A program made the translations under genes and the position numbers. A stretch of 64,000 bases of DNA. Source: Toxoplasma gondii ME49 (Eukaryota > Apicomplexa > Conoidasida > Eucoccidiorida > Sarcocystidae). The notes beneath the pieces are model-generated. The model did not search any database. It was not told where the DNA came from and saw only the letters and a program-made list of their open reading frames with translations. Positions 22,484-33,805 of the stretch are shown here, one piece after another (positions within the stretch are counted from its first letter, which is position 1; each line of letters opens with the position of its first letter). The stretch is taken from positions 2,190,583-2,254,582 of the forward strand of contig NC_031469.1 of the NCBI RefSeq assembly GCF_000006565.2, given 5' to 3'.

Positions 22484-25400
22484 ATGGCGTTCTCTTTGGC
22501 GCAGAAGGCCCAGAAGTCAGTGCCCGCGGCGTGCACCTCCGTACGGTCACGCTTTGCTGGTCCTCATCCGCTTTGCCACCGAACCACTCCGAGTTTAAAC
22601 GCGAAACGCGGAATCCCGTGTTCGCCTGTCCTTGATGCCACGCCGCCGAGAAACCCACATACGCATGCTTGTCTTTCTTCCTCTTCGGACGTCTCTCCTC
22701 TCCCGTATTCCTCGTACTCGTTCCCTGTCTTCCGCCCCACTCTGCGGCGGCACCTTCCTAACCAGCTTTCTTCACCTTCCCGTCGTTGCATCAGGATATT
22801 CTCTGAGAAAAACGTTGGATCGCCTTCATCTTTGCGGGTTTGCTCTGGTCGCCTTCTTCCGACAGCGTCTCATGCTGCGAGCCTTCTGTCACTCCGTTCG
22901 TTTAGCTCAGATGTTTCTTCGGCCACAACCCAATCCGAAAGAAGGAGAACCGAGAGTGGAACGCAGCACGAGACGAAGGACCTCGCAGCGGCGAAGGTAG
23001 CCTGGGCGACACCTGTTAAGGACAAGGGGCTTTCTCTGGTTGGCGGAAAAAAGAAACAAGAAGTGGACCGACAAGCGTTGGCAGCATCGCTCGTTGCTCA
23101 GGGCGCAGAACCCTTTGTAGCGTTAAGTGCTGCAGATGAGGTAGCTGCAGCCGGAAGCTTAGGTGCAGCGATAAACGAAAGACTCATTGACTTGTATAAA
23201 AATTCGGACGCAGGAGCGGCCGAAAGAAAGAAAACCTATCACCCGGTAAGTGGGCATCTACAGCCTCTGGCTCTTCACCCAACCACGACCGGCGTCGCCT
23301 GCCGCAAGGCTCTCGTTTTTCCCGACTGTCTGTAGTGTTTCTTTTAGAAATTTGGCACACATCAGTGACCAGTTAGCAAGCGAGGGGCGACATCCGTCCT
23401 TCGCGTGTTTTATTTTCAGACTCACTCACACATAGACCGCTCGTCTGCCATCCTGGAGGCTTCTGAGAGTCGGCTTGAAGTTTGGCCGCGTTATGAACCG
23501 AGGGTCGCTGTTCAAACCTCTGCTGGGCTGTCTATGCGAGCGGAAAAACTAGTGGCAGCTGACTGAGCCGCGCAAAAAGGAGAACTGAAGCTAAGGCTTT
23601 GTTCGAAAAACGTGCATTGGGGAGCTAGCCGTGAACAGCACGTCAGATAAGCAGCTAAATTAGAAGACGCTTGGCCTCGGGCGGGTCCAGCTTGGTTTCC
23701 GCCAGGAATTTGATAGGTGGTGGTGTGAACATGATGAATGTTCCACCGGTGGACAATTGTTTTGAGAAGGAGAATCTCCTATCAGTGCTTCCACGCACTG
23801 ACACATGAGGTGATGGGTGCGTTTCCGGTTTTTGGTGCGCCGGAGTACTGACGTATCTCGGCTCATTTGTTTGTCTGTTCGACGCACCAACGTTAACCGC
23901 ACAAGGTTCTGCGCAGCTGTTGGCAAAACACATGAGTCATCGTGTCTCTGGAGATATGTGTGATGAATTATGCTTCCAGTAACATTAAGTCGCTTTCGCC
24001 TGAGATGTCTCGTTTGTGTGCTTTACCGTCTCTCAGTTCGTTCGCCCTGTCGAGGGAGTGGAGCGCCAGTTGCTTGCACTTGAGTCCGAACGCCTTCTTA
24101 GTGATTCACTCTTGCTTGCCATCTCACCGGCCCGCTCGGCGAAGTATTGTGTGCCTCTCCCAAACGAGCACAGGGCGGCTTTTCCTCTGTTTTACTACAA
24201 CTTTTTCGGGTAGGTCGTCCTCCAAGACGGTGTTTGATTATTCCCCCTCCTGTATTTGCATCTCTGCCCTGTTCTCCATTAATCACGACACTGCAACTTT
24301 TTCCCTCTGCATCTTTCCCGTGTGCAGTGGCAATTCACGGCTCCTTTCCCGATTCGATCGACACGCTTACACCATCTTTTATTTAGGACACGTTTCTGTA
24401 AGTGTAAAATGTATATGCATATATAGGTGTTTGTCGTCCGCTGCACACAATAAATGCCAATAGCGACAGTGATGCCTGTAGTCATATGGACTACGAGAGT
24501 AATTGCAATCAAGAAGCCACGTGGGGAGATGTCTATGCCGCGTTGGTTCCTACGCGAGCATGTGTTTGTTGCCTGATATGCTAAGACTCACCACTCAGGT
24601 ACGATGCCAACGAATAGCTGTGATGTTGAAGAGCATATACGCAGTTCTGGATCGCGGATCCTTTGTGCACTGTCTCTTTTGGTTTGACAGGAAGCATCGG
24701 CAATATACGAGCACTGCCTGGAAGTTTGTTCACCTAATTTTGGAGAGGACGGAGGCGGATTACCTGCATGCAGCATTTAATATCCCGGGAGGCTTCAATG
24801 GGCGGTTTTACTTCTTTATGCTGCACCTATGGATTCTTCACAAGCGTCTGTGCCTGGGAGTAAACCCCTGTATGCAAGCTGAAAAGCAGCGCAAGCAATT
24901 CCTGGCCCATCGTCGGCGACTTTGGGAGAGTAGACAGAACGACATGCCAATGAGTGCTCTGGAAAACTCTGAACAAGCTCGTGGCTTCGTTCTCGATTCG
25001 ACTCGCCCTACGGCGCGCTCACAGAGAGCGTGCGCAACGAACTCGGAAAAGAGTGACACGAGTTGTACTCCGAAAAATGAAAGAAGTGACGACGTCATGG
25101 ATGAGACAAAGTCACCGGCGCGGGAGACGGACGAAGCAACTGGCAAGCCTGGTGGACAGATGCAGCAATCAACTGATTCTGTCTGTGCGTGGGATCAAAG
25201 ACGGGAAGAGGAAGAATACTTGCTTCGTGGAAATCCGCTCCTTGTCGATGTGGAGAAGGTCGTTGAAGGGGAAATGATTGACGCCGAGCTCTTCAAACTC
25301 ACTTGGGACATCATCAGAGATTGGATTCTTCAAAAGCACGTGAGCGCACACCTTCAGGGCATATTGATTCTGGTTCCCGTGCATCGCAGATAGATATATT

Positions 25401-27782
25401 GGACGACCTGCAGCTCGCTACGTACTATTTCAATGGAACTGTGTCGTGGAAGGCTCAGTGTGTCTCCCTCTTGCATACAGGATGCATTACGGTTCCAGAC
25501 ACGTTAACGTTTCCAAGTTAAAGAACTCCGAGTTCCAAGGAACGCGACTAGGGTGCTTTGTGCGGGCCACTGTGAAAACGCAGTTTACAAACAAGGAATT
25601 CAATGAGGCCTTTACGGTCCTCGCTGTTTTGTCAGCCTGGAACATGTCGCTAAGGACCTGAGTCCGGCGTGATAGATACTGCTGTGGGCGGGCGTTCACG
25701 AGTCGTTTTTCAACGGCAACTTGTTTGTTTCGTGAAAAAGCACGCCAGATGTAGGTTATTGTGGATCATTGCGTCGCCCGCTTAACGCATCCACTCTCTG
25801 TGATTGTCGGCAGCTTGACAAAAGTATGCCGTCCTGACCTCCGCGTTCCCGGATGTTCGTGGACCCGTTGTGGCGCTAGCGTTTTTCGCCGTGGTGCGCC
25901 TGGTTCAGTATCACAGTTGTTGTGAATGATGCTTTCATCGGTACGGCGGCACTCATTTTCTGCGTTCTACTTGCCTCAGGTGCCGGAGGCCCGGTTCGAA
26001 TTTGAGCTCCGGAACTGTCAGCAGTACGCGTTCGGCGTAAGTTTGGGCATGAGAGAGAATCCGTATTACTCTCGCAAAGGACACGCCAGTCTGCCTCTTG
26101 ATAATATCAAGAATGTTGGCTCAAGTTTGTCCTTCGGGTACAGCTCCTTGGGGGACAAAACAGACAAGGCGAGCACGAAAACTGCTGCTTTGCTTTTCAG
26201 ATGAGCTGGAAGTGTCCCAGCAATGTCGCGTAGTTGCTGTCTGCCGGTTTGCGCGGCATCTCTCAGTTAGCGAGACTTGCGAAGAAGTTCTTGTTTTGGC
26301 GGTGTTGCCCGTGATCGGTTGGATGTCGCCTATCCCTACGTTCATGGTACAACGCCATATGTCATTGCTCCGTAACAGCCAGAGGTGTTGGTGGCTTGGA
26401 TTGCACCGGTCGTTACGAATCTCATTTCCTGCTTATCTTTACAGTTCTTTGCTGGACTGGATGAGGCGCTCACCGACGATGAGATCTACGCCGCCAGAAT
26501 AAAGGAGATTCTTTGGGGGTAAGCATCTGGGACTTTGTTATACAGATGCGCCTCCCATATTCTCTGGTGTGTGCGGATCACTTGTTGAGAAGTGCGAGAT
26601 AAGGCGGGAGTGTTTGAAGGCTCTCACAATTTCAGGAAAAGGAACCTGTGTCATTTGCCTCCCAGAAGTAGATGCTACCGTCCCCTTTGTTCTCAGCTGA
26701 AGACCCACTTTATCCCTTACCCTTCAGGACTCCTTGGATGGCCACACTCACGTTGTTGAGACGTGTCTGATTTTCCAACGATTCTGCTTCGCACACATAG
26801 CCTCGTGGTTAGCGTCATTGTGGGGCACCCCATGTGTTATGGAATGGCTGACGGAAAGGATTAAATGTCTACGGGACCCCCTGATCCCATGGTGCCTGTT
26901 TTTCTCCGTGGGTTTCACCACTCGGTACGACTTGCAGGAACGTGTACAGCGGCCAGGTGAGCTTCGACGACGCGCACCTCAATTGGCTTACAAAATATCT
27001 CATCCGGCAACTAACGCACGTCATGCACATTCACAAGGCGTACTTCTACAAAGCCTCGTTCACTTGGTACGAGATTCGCGTCACACTGGCTATGAACGTG
27101 TGTGTATTTAAGAGCGCCTCTCGTGCTCGTTCGCAGATAGTGCGTGTTCCTGTTTCGTTTGTCGACGTGGCCGCGGAGTTGTTTTACCCTGCAAAAAAAT
27201 GCAAAATAGTTTTGACACCTTCCGGGAGGTGAACAAAGAGTACTTGACGGCAGCAGCTTCTAAGAGGCTGGATGTATCAGAACAAAGTAGCGGTCGGACC
27301 TTGGTGAATCGAAACTAGTGCGCGCTTTAGTTGTCACTCGCTGTCGTCCATGAGAGGATGTCTACAATAAATCCCTGGTGGTATGGTTCTGCGGGTGTGT
27401 TTAAGTTGCGGGACGTTAGCTGGAGAACAGCCACACACGGAGGTCTGCGCGACAAGGGACCACGTGGTAAAAAAAACGCTCCCGACGAGGCAGGGTTGTT
27501 TGGGAATTTTCGGTTGCTCGTGTGGTTCACAGGGCCGACTTCCCGATGTCGGCAGACTTTCCCGCTCCTCGCATTGTTCCACCTCTCGCGCAACGCGTAC
27601 ACTATGGTGGTTATACTCCGTCGGTCGCAGGGCCTGCGCCAAGTCGAAGGTCTCTCGGTGGTCGTCCTCTTCCTGAGCAGCTTTCACCGGGGACACGCCA
27701 AACGAGCCTGTCCTTGCTCTGGGATCGTCTCAAGAGCAAACTCTGGCTGGGCAGACAAATGGGGACCCAAGCCAAGAACTAG
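22484..27782 (+). CDS. UQCC1: UQCC1/Cbp3-type complex III (cytochrome bc1) assembly factor, 7 exons
   Basis: The family binds newly made cytochrome b in mitochondria and feeds it into complex III assembly. Exons: 22484-23245, 24037-24209, 24691-25339, 25980-26036, 26445-26518, 26938-27066, 27533-27782. All junctions are GT-AG and keep frame: 697 residues. The first ~60 residues are Arg/Ser-rich and almost free of acids, as in a mitochondrial presequence. Family core: ILERTEADYL then FNIPGGFN with LHLWILHKRL (exon 3), matching the EKTDFEEFF, MPDTFN and LHVW region of human UQCC1; ELFKLTWDIIRDWIL; FFAGLDEALTDDEIYAARI (human YDEGILSDDHGLAAAL); and LTKYLIRQL. A hydrophilic, acidic insertion encoded by about 24900-25240 splits the core. 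The N-terminal ~250 and C-terminal ~80 residues have no match I recognise. Exon 2 was chosen because it alone links exons 1 and 3 in phase. Confidence 0.85.
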
Positions 27783-28299
27783 GTTGTTATGTAATTGTTT
27801 ACTTTTGTTACGCAGTCAACATGGTGTGAGCAGTGACCCTGCTTCGTTCGGCGTGACATCCCTGGGATCTACGCTGTTGTGTTCCATCTGTCACAGTAGC
27901 TTCGTTAGTGACCTTAAGATCGTGCATCATATTGTGAAGAGGGTGAGATGGGCGTCGAAATTCGGAGGCCAAGTGATTTTGAAAAACCTGTTCGATCAGT
28001 TTGTCTGTTTTATATTGGAGCCTGACTTGTAAACTCCCACATCTAGGGTTGCTGGTGAACCGCAGTAGGCATCTATGAAAAAAATTGGGAGATCCGAATA
28101 TGGAGTGTGCGCAGCAATATTCACTGCCGGACGGCGAAAGCCGGTTATCGTTGGTGCGAAACGCCAAGCAGGATGCATGCGAAAGGAGATTCGAGGAAGT
28201 TACGTTCAGCACAGTTAAAACTCTTAAAAGATGGTTTTAGAATTGTAACGAAGCCTCTATAAGTATTGAAACGATAATTTAAAGAAAGTCTCTTAGATA
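27783..28299. other. 3' flank of the UQCC1-like gene
   Basis: Nothing recognisable is encoded here. Base composition becomes AT-rich from about 28215 onward, passing into the organelle-like segment that follows. Confidence 0.5.
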
Positions 28300-28690
28300 A
28301 AATAAGTCTTTTGTACCTTTTCCAATATGTAGCATTTTGGTTCCAGCGTCTGAAACTTTATAGTCTGTCAAGCATCGATAAAAAATAAATTTGCTTAAAG
28401 CCTTATTTCATACATATTACGTATATGGATATATTCAAGCTATTATTGGTCAAATTTCAGTCTGTATCCAATATGAAGAACTTTTATCACCTCAAGACTC
28501 GTTTAGTTGTAAAATTGTAAAGACCACCTTCACCGAATTTATTACTCCTATATCAATTTGAATTGTAAAGTATTTTACACGAGCTCTTGTTTTTACAAAT
28601 AATTCAACTTGAAGTCTCATCAGCCGTTGTGAGGTAGTTGATACTACTTTGTTCACGAGAGTCTCATATGCGAGTCTATGTGCGGTACAC
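28300..28690 (+). pseudogene. AT-rich insertion, probable apicoplast rpoC2 fragment
   Basis: The segment is far more AT-rich than its flanks. In one plus-strand frame it reads almost continuously if TGA is taken as Trp, as in Toxoplasma and Neospora apicoplasts. Readable parts are KINLLKALFHTYYVYGYIQ, then IIGQISVCIQYEELLSP, then KYFTRALVFTNNSTWSLIS and CEVVDTTLFTRVSY. Order and spacing resemble the RNA polymerase beta'' C-terminal region (bacterial motifs [35 protein letters not shown]). TAG and TAA codons near its start show decay. Identification rests on remembered motifs, not a search. It could instead be some other AT-rich sequence. Confidence 0.45.
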
Positions 28691-29476
28691 GGTATCGTGA
28701 CATAATAGCTCGCAGAGTGCTACCAACTCCACTCGGTTCGCTAACGCCCACCAATTAAAACGCGCGCCGCTGCAAGACCACTCAGAAAATCCTTTCTTAT
28801 GCGGTTTTTAAACCAATCATCCACACACACCCGCTGCCAGTGTGTAGGGCTATACTGTTACATACGTTTTTTTCTGCGTCCGCTCCACAACATGCAGTTG
28901 GAGATTGCGGCTGGGAGTCGTCACCGGCCAATAGTCATTTTACTCGTTGTCTCACCCGTACCACAGGTTGCGGAAAGTGTCTCACTTCAATGACTTAATG
29001 TTTGAAACATCACTAATCACTTGCTGGTTGCTTTCTAGCTCTCTCTGAGCGGATATCAATTTTTACGACAGCCCCATCTCAGGTCAATTCAGTTAAGCTT
29101 ACGATCACCGGTTTTTCGCTACTATACGGTAACATGCCACATTTGTCTCACTTGCTTCGGACAACACCCCAGCACAGTCTGCTCTCCATTTCAGTCAAAG
29201 TATCCTCTATACTCCACGGTTTTACCGCACTTCTCTCGCAGCAGTCAGTCGCGTCTAACAGGAATTACGTGAGTCAAGTGCCTCACGGGCTCCACATCCC
29301 ACCACATCGCGTCTCCACATCCCAGCGACTTCCAAGAAGTAATCGAACTTGTGGCAGAAACCTCTCAGGTGGTTTCGTGTGTTTACCACTGCACAGTACT
29401 ATAGAACACTTCTGGCAAGTGGCTGGGCTGTCGTTCACAACTACGCTGCCACCAAAGACGGGCGCAAACTCTTCAG
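28691..29476. other. Unresolved stretch before the uL15-like exon
   Basis: A plus-strand frame opens with an ATG at 29134 and encodes a Ser/Arg/His-rich sequence that could pass for a mitochondrial presequence (MPHLSHLLRTTPQH). It does not join the uL15-like exon in frame through splice sites I could find. No other feature seen. Confidence 0.3.
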
Positions 29477-29617
29477 AGGTAGAAGAGAAAAACCATGTAC
29501 GGTGAATCTTCTATCCCTCGGTGACGTACAGGCAAAACTCGATTTCGGGCGAATTGACCCGGCTTGCAGTTTTCAGAGCCAAACGGCAGTGGTGCGCTTT
29601 AATAACTGCCTCAAACT
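29477..29617 (+). CDS. Exon resembling mitochondrial ribosomal protein uL15 (partial)
   Basis: The frame reads RGRREKPCTVNLLSLGDVQ, then AKLDFGRIDP and AVVRFNNCLKL. This resembles the uL15m segment with pattern (Val/Leu)-Asn/Ser-Leu-x-x-Leu-x-x-x-x-x-x-GR(I/V)DP followed by the GVKLL-like strand, as in human MRPL15 (LSLNRLQYLIDLGRVDP). The exon begins after CTTCAG and ends at an excellent donor (AACT|GTAAGT), leaving phase 2. I could not find the glycine-rich N-terminal exons or a phase-matched next exon; the plus frame at 29670-30161 has a basic, Pro-rich stretch that might be a C-terminal part. It could be a real gene that I cannot assemble, or a decayed copy. Confidence 0.35.
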
Positions 29618-32200
29618 GTAAGTATATGCTCTGTTCGTAGGTCTACAGTTACACTGCTTCTGTCAGATAGTGAATGTTATCTTTAATGTCCATTCACGTG
29701 AATTCGTAGTGGTGCATTTTCGGATAGCTGTTCACCACGTGTTTACGCTGGTTACGTTCTCTGCGCGAACTGCAGAGCAGCCTCACTCAGGTCACTACCG
29801 TTCGACTCGTCTGTCAGGCGGAGGCTACTATTTCCCTAACGGAACTCCACAGCCGTTGCTCCACCAACACATAATCATCCCGCTCGTATGGCGGCCGACG
29901 AGCTCAAGCGTCGAGCACTACTGTCCTCCACAGCGTAAACGGCGAAGAGAGATTAGCCTGCTGCTACAGAGCTACCGGAATGCTGCAATGGCTAACCCAT
30001 ACAATACGCACTCAAGAATGATCGGGATGAAGAGCTACAGTAAATTCTCCAATATTCAGCGACAAATGAACAAACATAGTTCGCCCTCTCCAGCAATGGT
30101 TGACTTCGTGATACTCCCGGATCAAACTGTATGTAATTCCTACTACGTGAATTATACGTAGTTCGAAGTGACGTATCACAAGTGGACGTCTCTTCGGCAT
30201 ATCTACTGGTTTCGAAAGAAGATGACAAAACAAACCCCACCAGACAGATGCTTCAGCCTCCGCGAGGATGCACATTCCTCACCGTTTCCCTAGAACGCGA
30301 TGAGAAGAAAAAGCGTCTGCGGTACGCTCTTTTGCAACTACTTCCTTAGTATGCGGTGAGAAGAACGAGGGTTTACGGTCTATTTTTCTGTACAGTACTC
30401 TAGCTTTTGTGTTGGGTTTAGTGTGCCGGGTTTCTTGTCCCCCCCTCCCACCGATGGGCGTAGATTGTGGCTTGACAGTTGTGTCAAGGCATTCCTGTCC
30501 ATGAGTGCATCTGAAAACCCATACGTGTCTATCCATAGTCAGTAGTCTGAAACATTTTGGACACCTTACCACAGCTTCTCAGACGCCCAGGCCGGCAGTG
30601 AAAAAGTAACACTTCGTAGCTGTTGTGCATGTTTTACGGGTAACGTGGTGTGGCATATTTCGACAAAAGGTCAATTGCGAATATACTGTAAGACAGACCT
30701 TGGAATTCTGCAGGAAGAGCTTTCGCATTTGCGATCTGCAATCCCAAACCGGTGTCACGCACTGCTTTGTTACTCAGACGATTCAGTCTCCACATGATAC
30801 GGCCCCGCCAACGTCAATCGTGAGAGCATCAGCTGATGGCCGTGAGCAGTGAAGCCACTGATGCCTTCATGTGGCAGTTACAGGTGCTCCTTGTAAAGTG
30901 ACCTCAGCGGCGGCGGGTATGCGCTCGTCTCCCTGCCTCCGTATGAAACGCGTACATATATGGCCCTGGCAGTGGCTTGCGAGGAATGCATTTCCCTCTC
31001 TGAAGACAGGGCGACCCGCGGTGCGGCCAGCCATATGATTCGGTTGATCATCAGGGAACTTTCGAATGTGTAGATGATGACTCGTCTTGCACAGCTTCGT
31101 TCGCCTTCGCAGTCTGACGATGGTGCTTCAGTTCATATGGAATGACCTCTTCCACCTCGAGGCGATGAAGGGAGAACAGCATTTCTGAAAAAAAAGACGC
31201 GCTCAATTAGACCACTTCCTCAGGCTTTACGCTGCCTGAATACTGAATACTGACTGCCAACCCGAATGGAACAGTCAGGGTACCACTCCTGTTCATGCGA
31301 GACGCATAAGACGGACAGTGTCAACAACAGTTGGCAAAATTCGCTGGACGTGCAAAAGGCTACCCACTTCTGCTCCAGTCAAGCCACATCATCCCCCAGC
31401 AAATGCACGTCCGAGAAGCTAAGCGGAGAACACACTTCGCACTGCTCAATAAATCACTGCCTAAATAAGCTTCCACTGCGGCCTGAGTTGAGAGCGTATT
31501 CGACTCAGATAACGACTAAATTGCTTGGCCCGGAAATAGTGGAAGCAGCATCACGCTGACCATACAGTTTTGTCCCTATGACCTACTTGCAATGCCTTTG
31601 GTGTCAACGAGGTGGAAAAATAATTCTGGAATCCGGCGGCGTCTTCTCATCTTCTGAGACAAATAATACCGAAGCATCTTGCGGGAGCGCTGCAGCCATC
31701 CTTGGGCCTGCGAGAAGCATATTCGGCACAGACGCTAATTCTTTACAAATCACTACCAAGATTCATTCTGCATCCTTCACAGGCGCCCCTCCGCTCCTTG
31801 GTGAGAATCTGATTGTCGACAGGCTTTCTCAATCGTCCCCCTCCTAGTCAGCTCCTCAAGGGAAAAAGACCCGCCTCAAAATTACTTCATACAGATACTT
31901 TCTTTCCGTGTACATTCCTGGTGCATTTTCCGGTCGTCCAGCACAGACCGTCCGATCCGTTCACCGCAGAACAAACAAGATGTAGCTAAGGAAGTGTACG
32001 GACACCCCGTACGAGACGCATCGCCTCTCACGGGTACAGGATTGGCTTGAGAATCCTTGCAGCCTTAACGAAGTAGCTCACGATCGTTTCCAGCGAATGA
32101 CGGTCGTCCTTGACAAAGACTCATCTTCCCAGCCACCAGAAAAATTCACAATATCTAGGAAAGCCGGTTCCATCAGCCTATGCACAAAATAGTGTAGGCC
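29618..32200. other. Intergenic / unresolved, no gene called
   Basis: Contains an open plus-strand frame at 29670-30161 (163 codons, basic in the middle) of unknown meaning, and short frames at 31266-31559 and 31578-31847 with no family signature. The right end is the downstream flank of the minus-strand gene that stops at 32201. Confidence 0.4.
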
Positions 32201-33805
32201 TCAAGCCGCACTCACTAGCCGTTGAGCCTGCTCAGCTCCATCGACAGAAACGTAAACCTTCGCAACAGAAGCATTTTGGTTGAGGATAACATCGGCAACG
32301 TCGACGCAGCACTTCAGAAAACCGTCCACGTTGTCAACGGCTGCGAAGTCGTAGCCTGCTTCCTGGTCTGCAATCCATTCATGTTTCGCAGATCCCAGAC
32401 CCGGCTCTCCGGCCAGGGGAACTGCCACTCCCTGTTCATACGTTGAAGCACTTCGAAACTGTGCAGGTGGCGGAGTGGAAGGTGTGCTAGAGAATACCCC
32501 AGCTTCAACGCAGGAACTCCAAGGTGGTTCGTTGCCCTCGCCTCCTGGGACCTTCGGTTCGACTTCGTCGCTTAAGTAGCCACTCCTTCCGGACGGACTG
32601 GTGCAAAGTCTCGTGTTTGAGAGATTGAACGATTCCCAGCTCGTCGACTTATCACTCCACGAGGAAGAGACGGGGGTGCTGCTCTGCGGCACAGCCAGAT
32701 CGGAGTCCAAAGATAATGCCTTTTCTGACGTGAGCAGACAGTCAGCGTACGCATCCGCTGTCGCGTCGTGTCTTCTCTGCCGAAGGCGGTTGTAGGACCG
32801 GGGTATCACGAATGAACCTGGGCCGCTCGCGAAGACATCTGCACCTGCACAGAAATATAGTACAAAGAGTGCACACCTCGACCTTGTAGGCGCCTCGCCG
32901 ATGCAACGGCCACACACAAGAGGCATGTTCCCGCAAGGATAGACGAAACAACAACGCGTACGGGTGAAAAAGTACTCGAAGATATCTTTGCGACATAGGG
33001 AAAGCGAGACGAGATACAGAAGACCTCCAGCTGAAGCGAGTCCTTCGGGGATTTTTCGTTCCATATAGTCAGTTTCGTCCCTGGCTACTATGAGCTCGCA
33101 CAAGCGGAAAACGGGCGCCATACCTCGTCGAGCAAAGTAATCCTGCAAATGATATTTGATTCTGGCGGCAAATCGTTTGTTCCACACATCGCGTCGCTGG
33201 TCGGTCATCCCCCATGTGCTGCTGCGTTTTGTCTTGCTACTCTGTGAACGCCTGCCTGTGGCAGTAGCCCCCACGCCTGTCCGTGTAACCGAGAAAAGCC
33301 AAATGTTCAGAAGGTCACCTACACCAGTAGTGGCCCGACTGGGTTGTCTCTGGCCTTGAAATCCCCCAAGGTGCAGGTGTGGCGAAGCCATCCCCCCTAG
33401 AAGAGAACACAAGGAAGAGAGCGAGTCAGCACAGCATGAAGCGAAGAGAGCGACTGCTCCCGCAGTGCTCAAGATGCGCATAGGACGCCCAGTTCCACAG
33501 CGTCTGTTTGGGTCCTCTGCCCAGGGTACGGCTGCTCCAATCAAAGCGAAAGAGCACGGGGAAAAACAGAATTTAGACGCACGTTCACTGGAGTGCCAGC
33601 ATGAGACTCGACGTTGGTACGGTGCTCGCAGAACGAATGACGAACACGGAAGCACACACATGTCCACAGAGCACAAGAGAAGAACAAGGGCAAAAAAGGC
33701 AGGACGATCGCCATGATGCTTGCGTTTCCCTGAAGCTGCAGAGAGAAGAGCCACTTCCAGACTCCTTCTTCCATGCTCTGCATAGACTCCCGTGACGGAT
33801 TTCAT
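32201..33805 (-). CDS. Hypothetical protein, one likely intron
   Basis: An open frame of 534 codons, the longest uninterrupted one in the right half of the window. I read an intron at 33123-32845: the donor is CGAG|GTATGG and the acceptor TTTCTGTGCAG|GTGCAG. It is 279 bases with no stop, so splicing gives 441 residues in the same frame, and the removed part is Cys/Phe-rich and intron-like. The first ~60 residues hold a hydrophobic run (FFALVLLLCSVDMCVLPCSS) followed by basic and Ser-rich sequence, compatible with a signal or a bipartite apicoplast leader. However, a pyrimidine tract and TCTTCTAG before 33396 suggest that a later start at 33391 (MASPHLHLGG) is possible. A charged segment RRDVWNKRFAARIKYHLQDY is the most structured part; the C-terminal half is Ser/Pro-rich. 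No family recognised. Confidence 0.6.
   Translation of the reverse strand: MKSVTGVYAEHGRRSLEVALLSAASGKRKHHGDRPAFFALVLLLCSVDMCVLPCSSFVLRAPYQRRVSCWHSSERASKFCFSPCSFALIGAAVPWAEDPNRRCGTGRPMRILSTAGAVALFASCCADSLSSLCSLLGGMASPHLHLGGFQGQRQPSRATTGVGDLLNIWLFSVTRTGVGATATGRRSQSSKTKRSSTWGMTDQRRDVWNKRFAARIKYHLQDYFARRGMAPVFRLCELIVARDETDYMERKIPEGLASAGGLLYLVSLSLCRKDIFEYFFTRTRCCFVYPCGNMPLVCGRCIGEAPTRSRCALFVLYFCAGADVFASGPGSFVIPRSYNRLRQRRHDATADAYADCLLTSEKALSLDSDLAVPQSSTPVSSSWSDKSTSWESFNLSNTRLCTSPSGRSGYLSDEVEPKVPGGEGNEPPWSSCVEAGVFSSTPSTPPPAQFRSASTYEQGVAVPLAGEPGLGSAKHEWIADQEAGYDFAAVDNVDGFLKCCVDVADVILNQNASVAKVYVSVDGAEQAQRLVSAA

Noticed and set aside
23421..23566. Possible second exon of the UQCC1-like gene after TTTTCAG
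   Set aside because: It runs into a stop and has no donor in the phase needed for exon 3; the 24037-24209 exon fits the phase on both sides.
25481..25661. Possible extra exon of the UQCC1-like gene (HYGSRHVNVSKLKNSEF)
   Set aside because: The exons at 24691-25339 and 25980-26036 join in phase and align continuously with human UQCC1, leaving no place for it; it also ends at a stop.
27067..27232. Read-through C-terminus of the UQCC1-like gene to a stop at 27232
   Set aside because: A good donor (TTG|GTACGAG) at 27067 joins in phase to 27533, rebuilding a Trp codon and giving a longer open exon to 27782.
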